Positions 31,345-39,460 of a stretch of 64,000 bases of DNA are shown here, piece after piece. Both the position numbers and the translations under genes were made by a program. The stretch is from positions 1 to 64,000 of the forward strand of contig CBCTTQ010000003.1 of NCBI GenBank assembly GCA_965149945.1. Reading direction: 5' to 3'. The stretch comes from JAHZFN01 sp965149945. GTDB lineage: Bacteria; Bacillota; Dehalobacteriia; UBA4068; UBA4997. Position 1 is the first letter of the stretch, and every line of letters begins with the position of its first letter. The notes beneath the pieces were generated by a model. The model was not told the DNA's origin and did no database searches. It was given only the letters and a program-made list of their open reading frames with translations.

Positions 31345-33263
31345 GGACCATCGCCTCCTCCCGTCGGTTTCTGATAAAGATTTTCGCAAGCTACCGCACC
31401 GCAGACCCCGCAGCCATTGCAAACATTTTTACGACAGTCCGGCGTGATTTGTCCCGCGCCGGCACGTTCCCATTCCCGCCACAGCCATTTTTTGCTAACG
31501 CCGGAAGAAATATGATCCCAGGGCAGCACATCTTCCCGCCGGAAAGAATAATTGGCAAAATCTACAGGATCCAAACCGACTTTGGCAAAAGCTTTGAGCC
31601 AGCGATCATAAGAGAAATGCTCCGACCAGCCGTCGAATTTACAGCCGCCGCGCCAGGCTTCATACAGTACGGCGCCCAGACGACGGTCTCCTCTGGCAAA
31701 GCAGGCTTCCAAAAATCCCAAATCCACCCCATGACAGACCAGACGAGCATTTTTCAACGGTTTGAATCGTTGATGAAGATAATCTCGTTTTGCCAGCAAT
31801 TCTTCTCTCCGCACCTGTCCGAACCATTGAAAAGGGGTATGGGCTTTTGGCACAAAAAAGGCGACGCTGACAGTAATATGAACAGGTTTTTGCAGTTTTC
31901 CTTCCTTTTTCAATTCTTTGCCCAAGTGTAAAATTTTTGCCGTCAAATCGGCAATGCCGTCCAAATCGGCGTCTGTCTCATAGGGCAGACCCGCCATAAA
32001 ATACAGTTTCAAATTATGCCAGCCGTTGCTCAAAGCGGAAGTAACAGCTGCCAGAATATCTTCCTCTCGCACACCCTTGTTGATGATATCCCGCATCCGC
32101 TGTGTTCCCGCCTCCGGCGCAAAGGTCAAACCGGATTTTCGTACTTGTTGCACTCGTTTCGCCAAATCTACCGAAAAAGCATCTACCCGCAAGCTTGGCA
32201 GGGACACGCTGACTCCGTCCTCTTTGTTATCCGCCATCAGACAGTCGATGAGTTCTTCCACGCAGGAATAATCGGCGGTAGAAAGAGAAATCATACCGAT
32301 TTCATCATAGCCGCTGTTTTTCACGGCTTCTTTGGCCTGCCGTCGCAGCAGTTCTACTGATTTTTCCCGTACCGGACGATAAATAACTCCGGCTTGGCAA
32401 AAACGACAGCCCCGATTGCAGCCGCGCATCACCTCAAGTACCACCCGATCGTGAACAATCTGAGTGAAGGGGACAATGGGGCGTACCGGAAATCCCACCT
32501 TTTCTAAATCACGAATGATTCTTTTTTTAATCACAGCAGGGGCGCCTTCCCGCGGCTGAACAGACAACAACTTGCCCGTCTCATCCCAATGGGGCGTATA
32601 AAATCGCGGTACATAAACACCCTCAATTCGGCAGGCTTCTCTCAGAAATCGCGCACGAGCCGCCGCGGTATTACCACCCATATCATCCCGCACCCGCACC
32701 CAGCGCTCCATCAGTTCCAAATTGACTTCTTCCCCTTCTCCCAAAATGAAAAGATCGATGAAATCCGCCAAAGGCTCCGGATTATAGGCACAAGGGCCCC
32801 CCGCCACCACAATGGGCAGATCAGGCAAAGAAGCGCGGGCTTCGGCATATACCGGCAAACCCGCCAAATCCAACATATTCAAAATATTGGAAAAGCTCAT
32901 CTCATATTGCAAAGTAAATCCCACAAAATCAAAATCACGAACCGCGTGATAGTTTTCCCAAGTGAACAGGGGGACTCCCCGCTCCCGCATCAACGCTTCC
33001 ATATCTGTTTGGGGCGCGAAACTACGCTCCAGCGCAAACCGAGGGTCTTTGTTGGTCACTTCATAAAGCACCCGCAACCCCAAATGCGACATACCGATCT
33101 CATAGGTGTCCGGAAAACAAAAGGCAAAGGTAGCTTGTACCTGCCGCAAATCTTTTTCCACACTGTTAAATTCATTGCCCAAATACTGACCGGGCTTTTC
33201 CACATACGGGAGCAGTTGCTCTTCCACTTCCCGTGTCCAGCTACGATAGTCTTTTTGATTCAT
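31338..33263 (-). CDS. TIGR03960 family B12-binding-type radical SAM protein
   Basis: 641-residue radical SAM protein with an N-terminal cobalamin-binding-like domain (EIGMSHLGLRVLYEV and IVVAGGPCAYNPEPLADFIDLFILGEGE) and a radical SAM core, cluster motif EVMRGCNRGCRFCQAG (CxxxCxxC, about residue 280). A cysteine-rich C-terminus (CRKNVCNGCGVCGAVAC) could hold an auxiliary Fe-S cluster. The substrate is unknown. AGGAGCGGAAC precedes ATG 33263. It heads a compact radical-SAM/DUF2344/rng group that is separated by about 95 bp from the SpoIVFB-like gene upstream. Confidence 0.9.
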   Translation of the reverse strand: MNQKDYRSWTREVEEQLLPYVEKPGQYLGNEFNSVEKDLRQVQATFAFCFPDTYEIGMSHLGLRVLYEVTNKDPRFALERSFAPQTDMEALMRERGVPLFTWENYHAVRDFDFVGFTLQYEMSFSNILNMLDLAGLPVYAEARASLPDLPIVVAGGPCAYNPEPLADFIDLFILGEGEEVNLELMERWVRVRDDMGGNTAAARARFLREACRIEGVYVPRFYTPHWDETGKLLSVQPREGAPAVIKKRIIRDLEKVGFPVRPIVPFTQIVHDRVVLEVMRGCNRGCRFCQAGVIYRPVREKSVELLRRQAKEAVKNSGYDEIGMISLSTADYSCVEELIDCLMADNKEDGVSVSLPSLRVDAFSVDLAKRVQQVRKSGLTFAPEAGTQRMRDIINKGVREEDILAAVTSALSNGWHNLKLYFMAGLPYETDADLDGIADLTAKILHLGKELKKEGKLQKPVHITVSVAFFVPKAHTPFQWFGQVRREELLAKRDYLHQRFKPLKNARLVCHGVDLGFLEACFARGDRRLGAVLYEAWRGGCKFDGWSEHFSYDRWLKAFAKVGLDPVDFANYSFRREDVLPWDHISSGVSKKWLWREWERAGAGQITPDCRKNVCNGCGVCGAVACENLYQKPTGGGDGPC

Positions 33264-33357
33264 GTTCCGCTCCTCAATAAAAAAGTTAACTTTTTAATAT
33301 TCTCTGACGGACGGAACATTTCCTTTATTTCTACCTTGATTTTCCTTGAAAATTCTC

Positions 33358-33969
33358 TCAAGCCGGGTAATGCCGAACTACTTTTCGAGCAAGCTGATAT
33401 TCTCCGCTGCGTATATCGGCCATCGCCAGCAAATAAATGGTTACCGGCAAAATCAAAAGCCACAGCCGCAGCTGGAACCAAAACACCGCCAGCGCCAACA
33501 ACAATGCCAAAACTTGTCCCCAATAAGCCAAACAACGAGTCAAACGTAATTCCGAACAACGACCGCTCAAAAGTCCCCGTAAAATTTTACCTCCGTCCAG
33601 CGGCAGTACCGGAATCAAATTAACCAAAGCCAACACCATCGACGCCTCATAATAATACTCCCAACCCAGCCCGGCGGCAATTCCTCCCCAAAGGAAATTC
33701 GCCAAAACGCCGCCCGACGCCAACAAACTCTCTCGACGCCCACAGGCAGGCTCCCGCTCTCGCAAACCGATGCCGAGAAGCCCCAGTTCCGGTCGCAAGC
33801 GCACCCGCAGAAAATGCCCCATGACCATATGCCCCAGCTCATGGATGATCCAGCCCACAATCATCGGCAAAAAATAACGTCCGTTGATGAAATTAGCCAC
33901 CAACAAAAACAAACAACAACCGGCGACAAAACGCAATTTTCTGCTGTTATTTTTAAAATTAATCACCAT
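33358..33969 (-). CDS. M50-family site-2 metalloprotease, SpoIVFB-like
   Basis: Membrane-embedded zinc protease of 203 residues with four or more hydrophobic segments. The zinc ligands are HELGH (about residues 43-47) in the second helix and the distal NLIPVLPLDGGKI motif (about residues 117-129), both complete, so it is probably active. SpoIVFB cleaves pro-sigma-K during sporulation in Bacillus. The gene follows a SpoIVFA-like gene 24 bp away, in the SpoIVFA-SpoIVFB order. The ATG has AGGAGG upstream. Family M50B members also occur outside sporulation, so the sporulation role is an inference from pairing. Confidence 0.88.
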   Translation of the reverse strand: MVINFKNNSRKLRFVAGCCLFLLVANFINGRYFLPMIVGWIIHELGHMVMGHFLRVRLRPELGLLGIGLREREPACGRRESLLASGGVLANFLWGGIAAGLGWEYYYEASMVLALVNLIPVLPLDGGKILRGLLSGRCSELRLTRCLAYWGQVLALLLALAVFWFQLRLWLLILPVTIYLLAMADIRSGEYQLARKVVRHYPA

Positions 33970-33993
33970 CTTTTATTTCCTCCTCTGTCTTTG

Positions 33994-34689
33994 TCAGCGG
34001 ACGGAAGGGCTTTCCAAAAAGGTCAAAGGATCCACCGGCGTATCTCCTTGGTACACGGAAAAATGTAAAGTAGCGCCTTCGGACATGCCTCCGATCTTAT
34101 CCCCCTGCATCACCTTATCCCCTTCTTGTACGGTTACCGTTTCCACCCCGACATAATGGCTTTCTGTCTTTTCGTTATGTTCCAAAAGAATTTTGTACGT
34201 ACCGCCGTTTTCCAGAATTTCCGTCACGGTTCCCGGAGCTGTCGCTTTGACTTTTTGCTCAGACTCAGAACGAATATCGATGCCGTCGGCAGCGCCGTTG
34301 GCGCATTTCTCGCCAAAAGAAGCCTCCATGACGCCGCTCATAGGCAATACCATGGAAAGATCTCCCTGAGCATCAGTCACCCCTTCATAAGCAGCGGAAA
34401 TATCCAATCCCTCCGCGTTCTCTGTTTTTTCTTCATCTAAAGGCGCAAACACATTCCCGTCCACCGCCAGCATCTCTCCTTGATCCGCTGTCGCCATCGC
34501 TACCACAAAACGCACCGCCTCGCCGGCGGTACCCTCCCGATCATAGCAAAAGAGCACGCAGGAAAAAATCAACCCTGCAATAACCAACTGCCCGATAAAA
34601 TGACCGAAAGGAGTACGGGATTTTCGACCGTTTTGGTTCCAACCGTATTCTCCGCCGCCGTTATGCTCAAACAAATCTCGTACACTCAT
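33994..34689 (-). CDS. SpoIVFA-like membrane protein with degenerate M23 domain
   Basis: 231 residues: cytoplasmic N-terminus, one membrane helix (FGHFIGQLVIAGLIFSCVLF, about residues 28-47), an extracytoplasmic linker, then an M23/LytM-fold domain. The zinc ligands of active M23 enzymes are lost: the HxGID segment reads AADGIDI and the HLHFEV segment reads TLHFSV. This is also true of SpoIVFA, the regulatory partner of SpoIVFB. I use the ATG at 34689 with GGAGGGAATGAC upstream; the longer frame crosses a hairpin. It is directly before the SpoIVFB-like protease. Confidence 0.85.
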   Translation of the reverse strand: MSVRDLFEHNGGGEYGWNQNGRKSRTPFGHFIGQLVIAGLIFSCVLFCYDREGTAGEAVRFVVAMATADQGEMLAVDGNVFAPLDEEKTENAEGLDISAAYEGVTDAQGDLSMVLPMSGVMEASFGEKCANGAADGIDIRSESEQKVKATAPGTVTEILENGGTYKILLEHNEKTESHYVGVETVTVQEGDKVMQGDKIGGMSEGATLHFSVYQGDTPVDPLTFLESPSVR

Positions 34690-34743
34690 GTCATTCCCTC
34701 CTTTAATAGACAATATGCCCGGTTGTACCAAAATATTCCCCCG

Positions 34744-34781
34744 CGGAGAATTTGTCCCGAAACAGCGGAACAAATTCTCCG
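34744..34781. repeat. 12-bp inverted repeat upstream of the SpoIVFA-like gene
   Basis: Perfect arms CGGAGAATTTGT (34744-34755) and ACAAATTCTCCG (34770-34781), loop 14 bases, about 55 bp before the start codon. No T-run follows on the minus strand, so an operator or leader hairpin is more likely than a terminator. Confidence 0.75.
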
Positions 34782-34783
34782 AT

Positions 34784-34807
34784 AAAAAAAACTGCCGTAT
34801 CAGGCAG
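34784..34807 (-). terminator. Second terminator downstream of the AroE-like gene
   Basis: CTGCC / GGCAG (34792-34796, 34803-34807), loop of 6, then eight T on the minus strand; in tandem with 34849-34876. Confidence 0.75.
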
Positions 34808-34848
34808 CACAAATTATTTCATCCCATCTGCTTGTAGCAAATTTTTGT

Positions 34849-34876
34849 AAAAAAAACCGCGTTCATAAGAACGCGG
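34849..34876 (-). terminator. Terminator of yqeG-aroE-like unit
   Basis: CCGCGTTC / GAACGCGG with ATAA-type loop, followed by eight T on the minus strand. Confidence 0.92.
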
Positions 34877-34893
34877 TCTTGCCTTGTCAAAAT

Positions 34894-35766
34894 TTATTTT
34901 TCTGTTTTGTTCAGGACTTTTTCTTCCAACGCCTTCCGCATAAAGGAGACGGGAGCGCTCTGCACATTGAACCACATCTTGTAAGCTTCCGCGCCTTCAT
35001 GGAGCAAAATCAAATAACCCGGCAGCGTGTCCGCTCCCTGTGCCGCCGCCTTTTTCAAAAAAGGTGTTTCCGCCGGATTGACTGTCACATCCACCACCAA
35101 CTGCCCCGCGTGAAGTTTGTCCAAAAGATTGGGCAGGGGCATTTCCCCCGCAGGCGCCTGCCAGCTGCCCAAGAAAGTACAGTTAACCACCAAATCCGCC
35201 GTCTGGAGATATTCCGGCAATTCCGCGTCTTCCCAACCGCAAGCCAAAATTTCCCGATTCAATTTTCCCGACAGATCAGCGGCATTCTGTACCGCCCGTT
35301 CTTTGGTACGGTTTGCCATCATAATTTCCGCAGCGCCCGCCCGCGCGAAAACAGACGCAAAAGTGCGCGCCGCGGCACCGGCGCCGATAAGGAGGATCTT
35401 CTTCCCCTGCACCGAATAATTTTTTTCTTTGGTCAGCGCGTTCATCATGCCAGGCCCAATAGTGTTAAAAGCGGAAATCATACCGCCGGAACAAATAAGC
35501 ACATTAGCGCAAAAAGCAGTCTTTACCAAGAAATCGCTGTCGTCCACCAGCTCTGTCACATATTCCTGAAAAGGCCACAGAATGTGCAATCCCGCGAATT
35601 CCTCGTGATTGGCAGATTCCACAGCGCCGCTGAAGGACAGCGGGTTGACACTCATGCTCTGGTACATGGTGTCCGATTCTCCCTTGTAATCAAAAGCAGC
35701 CTGCATCATCTCCCGATGCAGATCTTTTTCACAATACATTCCGTAAACACCGAATACTCTCATCAT
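34894..35766 (-). CDS. Shikimate-dehydrogenase-like (AroE family) protein lacking catalytic residues
   Basis: 290-residue protein with the AroE two-domain plan. The Rossmann part is well kept (IGAGAAARTFASVF and the NADP-type ANRTK near residue 151). In the substrate domain the residues that define shikimate dehydrogenase are changed. The SxSxSP region reads YCEKDLH. The catalytic Lys of VTIPxK is Gln67 (LWPFQE). The catalytic Asp of NTDG is Ile103 (FNTIGPG). The C-terminal Gln is Glu (LLHEGAEA). It therefore probably does not oxidise or reduce shikimate by the normal mechanism. It may act on another ligand or be regulatory. It lies downstream of yqeG, where Bacillus keeps a genuine aroE. ATG with GGAGG upstream. 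Confidence 0.8.
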   Translation of the reverse strand: MMRVFGVYGMYCEKDLHREMMQAAFDYKGESDTMYQSMSVNPLSFSGAVESANHEEFAGLHILWPFQEYVTELVDDSDFLVKTAFCANVLICSGGMISAFNTIGPGMMNALTKEKNYSVQGKKILLIGAGAAARTFASVFARAGAAEIMMANRTKERAVQNAADLSGKLNREILACGWEDAELPEYLQTADLVVNCTFLGSWQAPAGEMPLPNLLDKLHAGQLVVDVTVNPAETPFLKKAAAQGADTLPGYLILLHEGAEAYKMWFNVQSAPVSFMRKALEEKVLNKTEK

Positions 35767-35809
35767 TCTGACCTCCGTATGGCTGGTTTTTGTTTATTGC
35801 AGTAAGATC

Positions 35810-36364
35810 TCAGTCGCGTTTTTTATCCGCGGCAGAAAAAGCGGTTTCAAAACGCGGCGGTTGTTTGGCCAATTTTTTCAAGATCGATTTTTTTACCACC
35901 CGCTCCATCATGCGGTTGAGACGGGTGCCTCGAAACTCTCTTGCTGTTGAAATAGGCTCCAGCAAAATGGCGGGCAGTCCCGCCAAACGGGCGCCCAATA
36001 CATCGGTAAACAACTGATCCCCCACCATCATGGTGGTTTTTCTCGTTCCTTCCATCTCCCGTATCGCGCGCCAAAAGCCAAAAGGCAAAGGTTTTTTTGC
36101 CTTTGCCACAAAAGGCAAGCCCAAATTATCGGCAATATCCCGCAGGCGTTCGGCGGAATTGTTGGAAATGATACACCCCCGCAAAGAACTGCGATGCAGA
36201 CGGGCAAACCAATCCAGCACCTGCTCATCAATATCCGGATTGTTCCAGGTAGTAATGGTATTATCCGCGTCCAGCAGAAGGGTTTTCACACCTTGTCGCT
36301 CCAGCGTTTCAATATCGATTTCGTAAAGTCTATGCAAATAAGCCCAGGGGGTAAGTAAGCCCAC
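35810..36364 (-). CDS. yqeG: YqeG family HAD-type phosphatase
   Basis: HAD superfamily IIIA protein of 184 residues. Motif I is LLLDADNTIT (DxDxT, about residues 29-38), motif II IISNN, motif III the KP in KKPLPFGFW, motif IV GDQLFTDVLGA; all catalytic positions are present. In mitochondria the relative Gep4/PTPMT-like enzyme dephosphorylates phosphatidylglycerophosphate, and YqeG is thought to do likewise in Bacillota. The start is GTG at 36364 with GGAGG eight bases upstream. It leads the yqeG-aroE-like unit, with a good promoter at 36396-36424. Confidence 0.9.
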   Translation of the reverse strand: MGLLTPWAYLHRLYEIDIETLERQGVKTLLLDADNTITTWNNPDIDEQVLDWFARLHRSSLRGCIISNNSAERLRDIADNLGLPFVAKAKKPLPFGFWRAIREMEGTRKTTMMVGDQLFTDVLGARLAGLPAILLEPISTAREFRGTRLNRMMERVVKKSILKKLAKQPPRFETAFSAADKKRD

Positions 36365-36395
36365 TCACAACGCCTCCCGTTTCTTCTTACTTAAA

Positions 36396-36424
36396 AATGT
36401 ATCACAAACCCCCGCAATAGTCAA
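36396..36424 (-). promoter_or_regulatory. Promoter of yqeG
   Basis: Minus strand TTGACT (36419-36424), 17 bp, TACATT (36396-36401), about 25 bases before the ribosome binding site. Confidence 0.75.
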
Positions 36425-36469
36425 CTGCCGCAAAGACAAAGACGAGGGAAATCCGTTTCGATCACCGCC

Positions 36470-36514
36470 CATAAAAAACTGCGGACGCGTTGTCGCGCGC
36501 CCGCAGTTTTTTTA
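36470..36514 (-). terminator. Terminator of the nuo operon
   Basis: AAAACTGCGG / CCGCAGTTTT (36475-36484, 36501-36510) with T-runs on both sides, 15 bases after the stop of the last nuo gene. Confidence 0.9.
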
Positions 36515-36528
36515 CGGCGCCTTAACTC

Positions 36529-37989
36529 CTAAATCAGAGCCGCCAAAAGCGCCGCCTGCGTTTCAATCATATTGAAAATCGGCATGGGGAACAGTCCGAA
36601 GAAAATGAACAATACCACCAGCACCACAATAGGCGCCCCTTCAAAAAGACTGCAATCCTTGATGGTTACCAGATTTTCCGAAACCTGCCCGAAAGCAATG
36701 CGCTGGAACATCCAAAGGTAAAAAGCAACGGAAATCACCATACCCAAAATAACCAAGACGGACACCCAACCAAAGGCATCCACAACCCCTGCCAGCACAC
36801 CGAATTCTCCCACAAATCCGGCAAATCCCGGAATTCCCATGGAAGCCAAGCAGGAAAGCAGCAACAACGTCATGGTTTTGGGAATTTTATAGTACAATCC
36901 GCCAATCTTGGAAATCAAATCGGTTTTGGCTCTTTCTTCTAAAATACCACAGGCCATAAACAACGCCGCAAAAATCAGTCCGTGCGCCACCATCTGGAAG
37001 ATGGCGCCGCGAATGCCGAAATAAGTCATGGACGCCACCCCGATCAGGATAAAGCCCATATGGCTGACAGAGGAATATGCCAACATCTTGCGCAGGCTGT
37101 CTTGGGTCAGCGCCACAAAAGCGCCGAACACAATGGTAATAACTGCTAACACCACAATGAGCGGCGTATAATACACGGCTCCTTCCGGATTCAGCATATA
37201 ACCGATACGAATCAAACCATAACCACCCATTTTGATGATAATCCCCGCCAGCAAGATGGTACCGCCGATAGGCGCTTCCACATAAGCATCCGGCAGCCAG
37301 GTGTGAAAAGGCACTGTCGCCAATTTTACCGCGAAGGCAAAGAGCAGCGCCGGGAAAACCATCATCTGAAAATCTGCCGGGAAACCGGCGTTCATCAAAT
37401 CCGGAATAAAGAATGTATAATATCCCAACAGAGATTCCGCCTTAAAGTACATGGCGCCGATGGCCAGCATCATGATCACCGAAGCCACATGAGTATAAAT
37501 CAAAAACTTCATGGCGGCATAACTACGGAAGTTTCCGCCCCAAATGCCAATCATAAAGAACATGGGCAACAAAACAACTTCCCAGAAAATATAGAACAGG
37601 AAGAGATCCATGGCAGTGAATACGCCGATTAATCCCACTTCTAACAAAAGCACCAGTGCGTAATAGAGAGACGCCCGCTCAGGAATGTCGTTGGTGTAAA
37701 TCAGCGCCAAAAAACAGAGCAGCGCCGTCAGCAAAACGAAGGGCAGACCCAGTCCGTCCACACCCACCGCATAGGAAACCCCCAACGAAGGAAACCAGTG
37801 CAGCAACACATCAAACTGAGCGCCTTCCGCCGCGGGGTCAAAGGCATACCAGAGATAAAACGCCATCAGCAGCACAATGCCGGAAGCAATCAGGGCAAGC
37901 ACCTTGCAAAGCTCCTCATGTTTGCGAGCCAGCATAATCACGCCGGCGCCCAGCAGCGGGAGCAACAACATAGCAGATATAATCCCCAT
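36529..37989 (-). CDS. nuoM: Second NuoM-type proton-pumping subunit of complex I
   Basis: Mrp-type antiporter-like membrane subunit, 486 residues, about 14 helices. The key charges of NuoM are present: Glu in FYIFWEVVLLPMF (helix 5) and Lys in FAFAVKLATVPFHTWLPDAYVEAP (helix 7), with a third conserved lysine in TQDSLRKMLAYSSVSHMG. It is therefore a second NuoM and not a NuoN. It ends the operon, after nuoN, 13 bp downstream with AGGAGG before the ATG. It may be an alternative or additional pump module, as multiple NdhD copies are in cyanobacteria. It is less similar to the first NuoM than a fresh duplicate would be. Confidence 0.9.
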   Translation of the reverse strand: MGIISAMLLLPLLGAGVIMLARKHEELCKVLALIASGIVLLMAFYLWYAFDPAAEGAQFDVLLHWFPSLGVSYAVGVDGLGLPFVLLTALLCFLALIYTNDIPERASLYYALVLLLEVGLIGVFTAMDLFLFYIFWEVVLLPMFFMIGIWGGNFRSYAAMKFLIYTHVASVIMMLAIGAMYFKAESLLGYYTFFIPDLMNAGFPADFQMMVFPALLFAFAVKLATVPFHTWLPDAYVEAPIGGTILLAGIIIKMGGYGLIRIGYMLNPEGAVYYTPLIVVLAVITIVFGAFVALTQDSLRKMLAYSSVSHMGFILIGVASMTYFGIRGAIFQMVAHGLIFAALFMACGILEERAKTDLISKIGGLYYKIPKTMTLLLLSCLASMGIPGFAGFVGEFGVLAGVVDAFGWVSVLVILGMVISVAFYLWMFQRIAFGQVSENLVTIKDCSLFEGAPIVVLVVLFIFFGLFPMPIFNMIETQAALLAALI

Positions 37990-38002
37990 TCTCGCACCTC
38001 CT

Positions 38003-39460
38003 TTACAACATCAAACAGCCAACCGCGTTTGTGCAAATCTCCAACACCTGGTTGGGGAAGAGACCCGTTATCGTCAGCAAAATCACGACAATATAAATAG
38101 CCGCCGTATACGAATTCTTTTCGCGTACCAATTTGCCCTCGTTTTTTTCCAGCGGCGGATCCATATACATGGTTTTGATGATACGGGCATAAAACACCAG
38201 CGAAAGAGCGCTGTTCAACACCAGGAATACTGCCAACACAATGTACCAGCCGCCGTATTGGAAGGAAGCCACCACCATCACCATCTTGCTCCAGAATCCC
38301 AGGAAAGGCGGAACCCCCGCCAAGGAGAGCAAAATAATCATAAAAGCAAACGCCGTATAAGGGGCTTTTTTATTCAATCCGCGGAAATCATCCAGATCCT
38401 CCCCACCAAGACTTTCGGAAATCAGATAAATCACAAAGAAGGACCCCGCAACCATCAAGCCGTGCGCGATGATATGAATCATCGCGCCGGCCACCGCCAT
38501 TTGCGTGGCGATAGCAATCCCTACCAGAATATAACCGGCATGGGCAATGGAGGAATACGCCATCATACGTTTCACACAGGTCTGCATTAAAGCGACACAG
38601 TTGCCCACGCACATGGTGAGAATGGCAATGATACTGAGGATGATGAATACATCTTTTTGCAAGGCCACCAACGCCACCAAGAACACCTTCAAAGAAACTA
38701 CAAAGGCGCCTTTTTTCGTTACACCCGCTAAAAAAGCGGAAACAGGAGACGGAGAGCCTTGATAAGTATCCGGCGCCCAAAGGTGGAAGGGCACCAGCGC
38801 CATCTTATAGCCGAATCCGGCCAAAACCAAAATAACCGAAATCAAAATAATAGGCTGGAACAACGTACCCGTATCTGCCAGCTGCGCAGCCACCGTCTCA
38901 ATCCGCAGGCTTCCCGTATATCCATAGAGCAGAGACAATCCGTACAGGATCAATGCCGAGGAAAAAGCGCCCATCAGGAAATACTTGATGGCGGCTTCTT
39001 TCCCGCGGGGATCGGCACAATCAATCAACGGCAGCACATAGGTAGCGATGCTGACCAATTCAAAGGCGACAAACAGCGTGATAAAATCCGTTACACTGCC
39101 CAACGCCATCAAACCGATAGTAGCAAACATGATCAAAGCGTAATACTCTCTGGCGCGATCTTTGGTATACCGCAGATTCTGACAGAAAGTATGAGAACCC
39201 AGCACCACCACAAAGGAAAGCAGCAGAAAAATCAAATTCACCACAACGGAAAAGTTGTTGATTTCAAAGGAACCGTTTAACAGCGTGGTATCCGTCCCCC
39301 AAAGCAAGGCGGAAGATATCCCTGAAAGACCGATGCCTACCAGAGATAACACATAAGCCAAGGTTCGGCTGGGTTTCGGCAACAAAACGATGACCACCGC
39401 AAATACCAGCAAAATAATGTACGGCGCCAAACAAATCCAAGTGTTTACATCTATATTCAT
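38003..39460 (-). CDS. nuoN: NADH-quinone oxidoreductase subunit N
   Basis: Antiporter-like membrane subunit of complex I, 485 residues with about 14 helices. The N-type features are the FVAFELVSIATYVLPL helix with its glutamate, GFGYKMALVPFHLWAPDTYQGSP with the pumping lysine, and a lysine in QTCVKRMMAYSSIAHAGYIL. LAGVPPFLGFWSKM completes the family pattern. It starts directly at the end of nuoM (no gap), showing tight coupling. The E. coli enzyme uses this subunit as the pump closest to NuoK. Confidence 0.96.
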   Translation of the reverse strand: MNIDVNTWICLAPYIILLVFAVVIVLLPKPSRTLAYVLSLVGIGLSGISSALLWGTDTTLLNGSFEINNFSVVVNLIFLLLSFVVVLGSHTFCQNLRYTKDRAREYYALIMFATIGLMALGSVTDFITLFVAFELVSIATYVLPLIDCADPRGKEAAIKYFLMGAFSSALILYGLSLLYGYTGSLRIETVAAQLADTGTLFQPIILISVILVLAGFGYKMALVPFHLWAPDTYQGSPSPVSAFLAGVTKKGAFVVSLKVFLVALVALQKDVFIILSIIAILTMCVGNCVALMQTCVKRMMAYSSIAHAGYILVGIAIATQMAVAGAMIHIIAHGLMVAGSFFVIYLISESLGGEDLDDFRGLNKKAPYTAFAFMIILLSLAGVPPFLGFWSKMVMVVASFQYGGWYIVLAVFLVLNSALSLVFYARIIKTMYMDPPLEKNEGKLVREKNSYTAAIYIVVILLTITGLFPNQVLEICTNAVGCLML

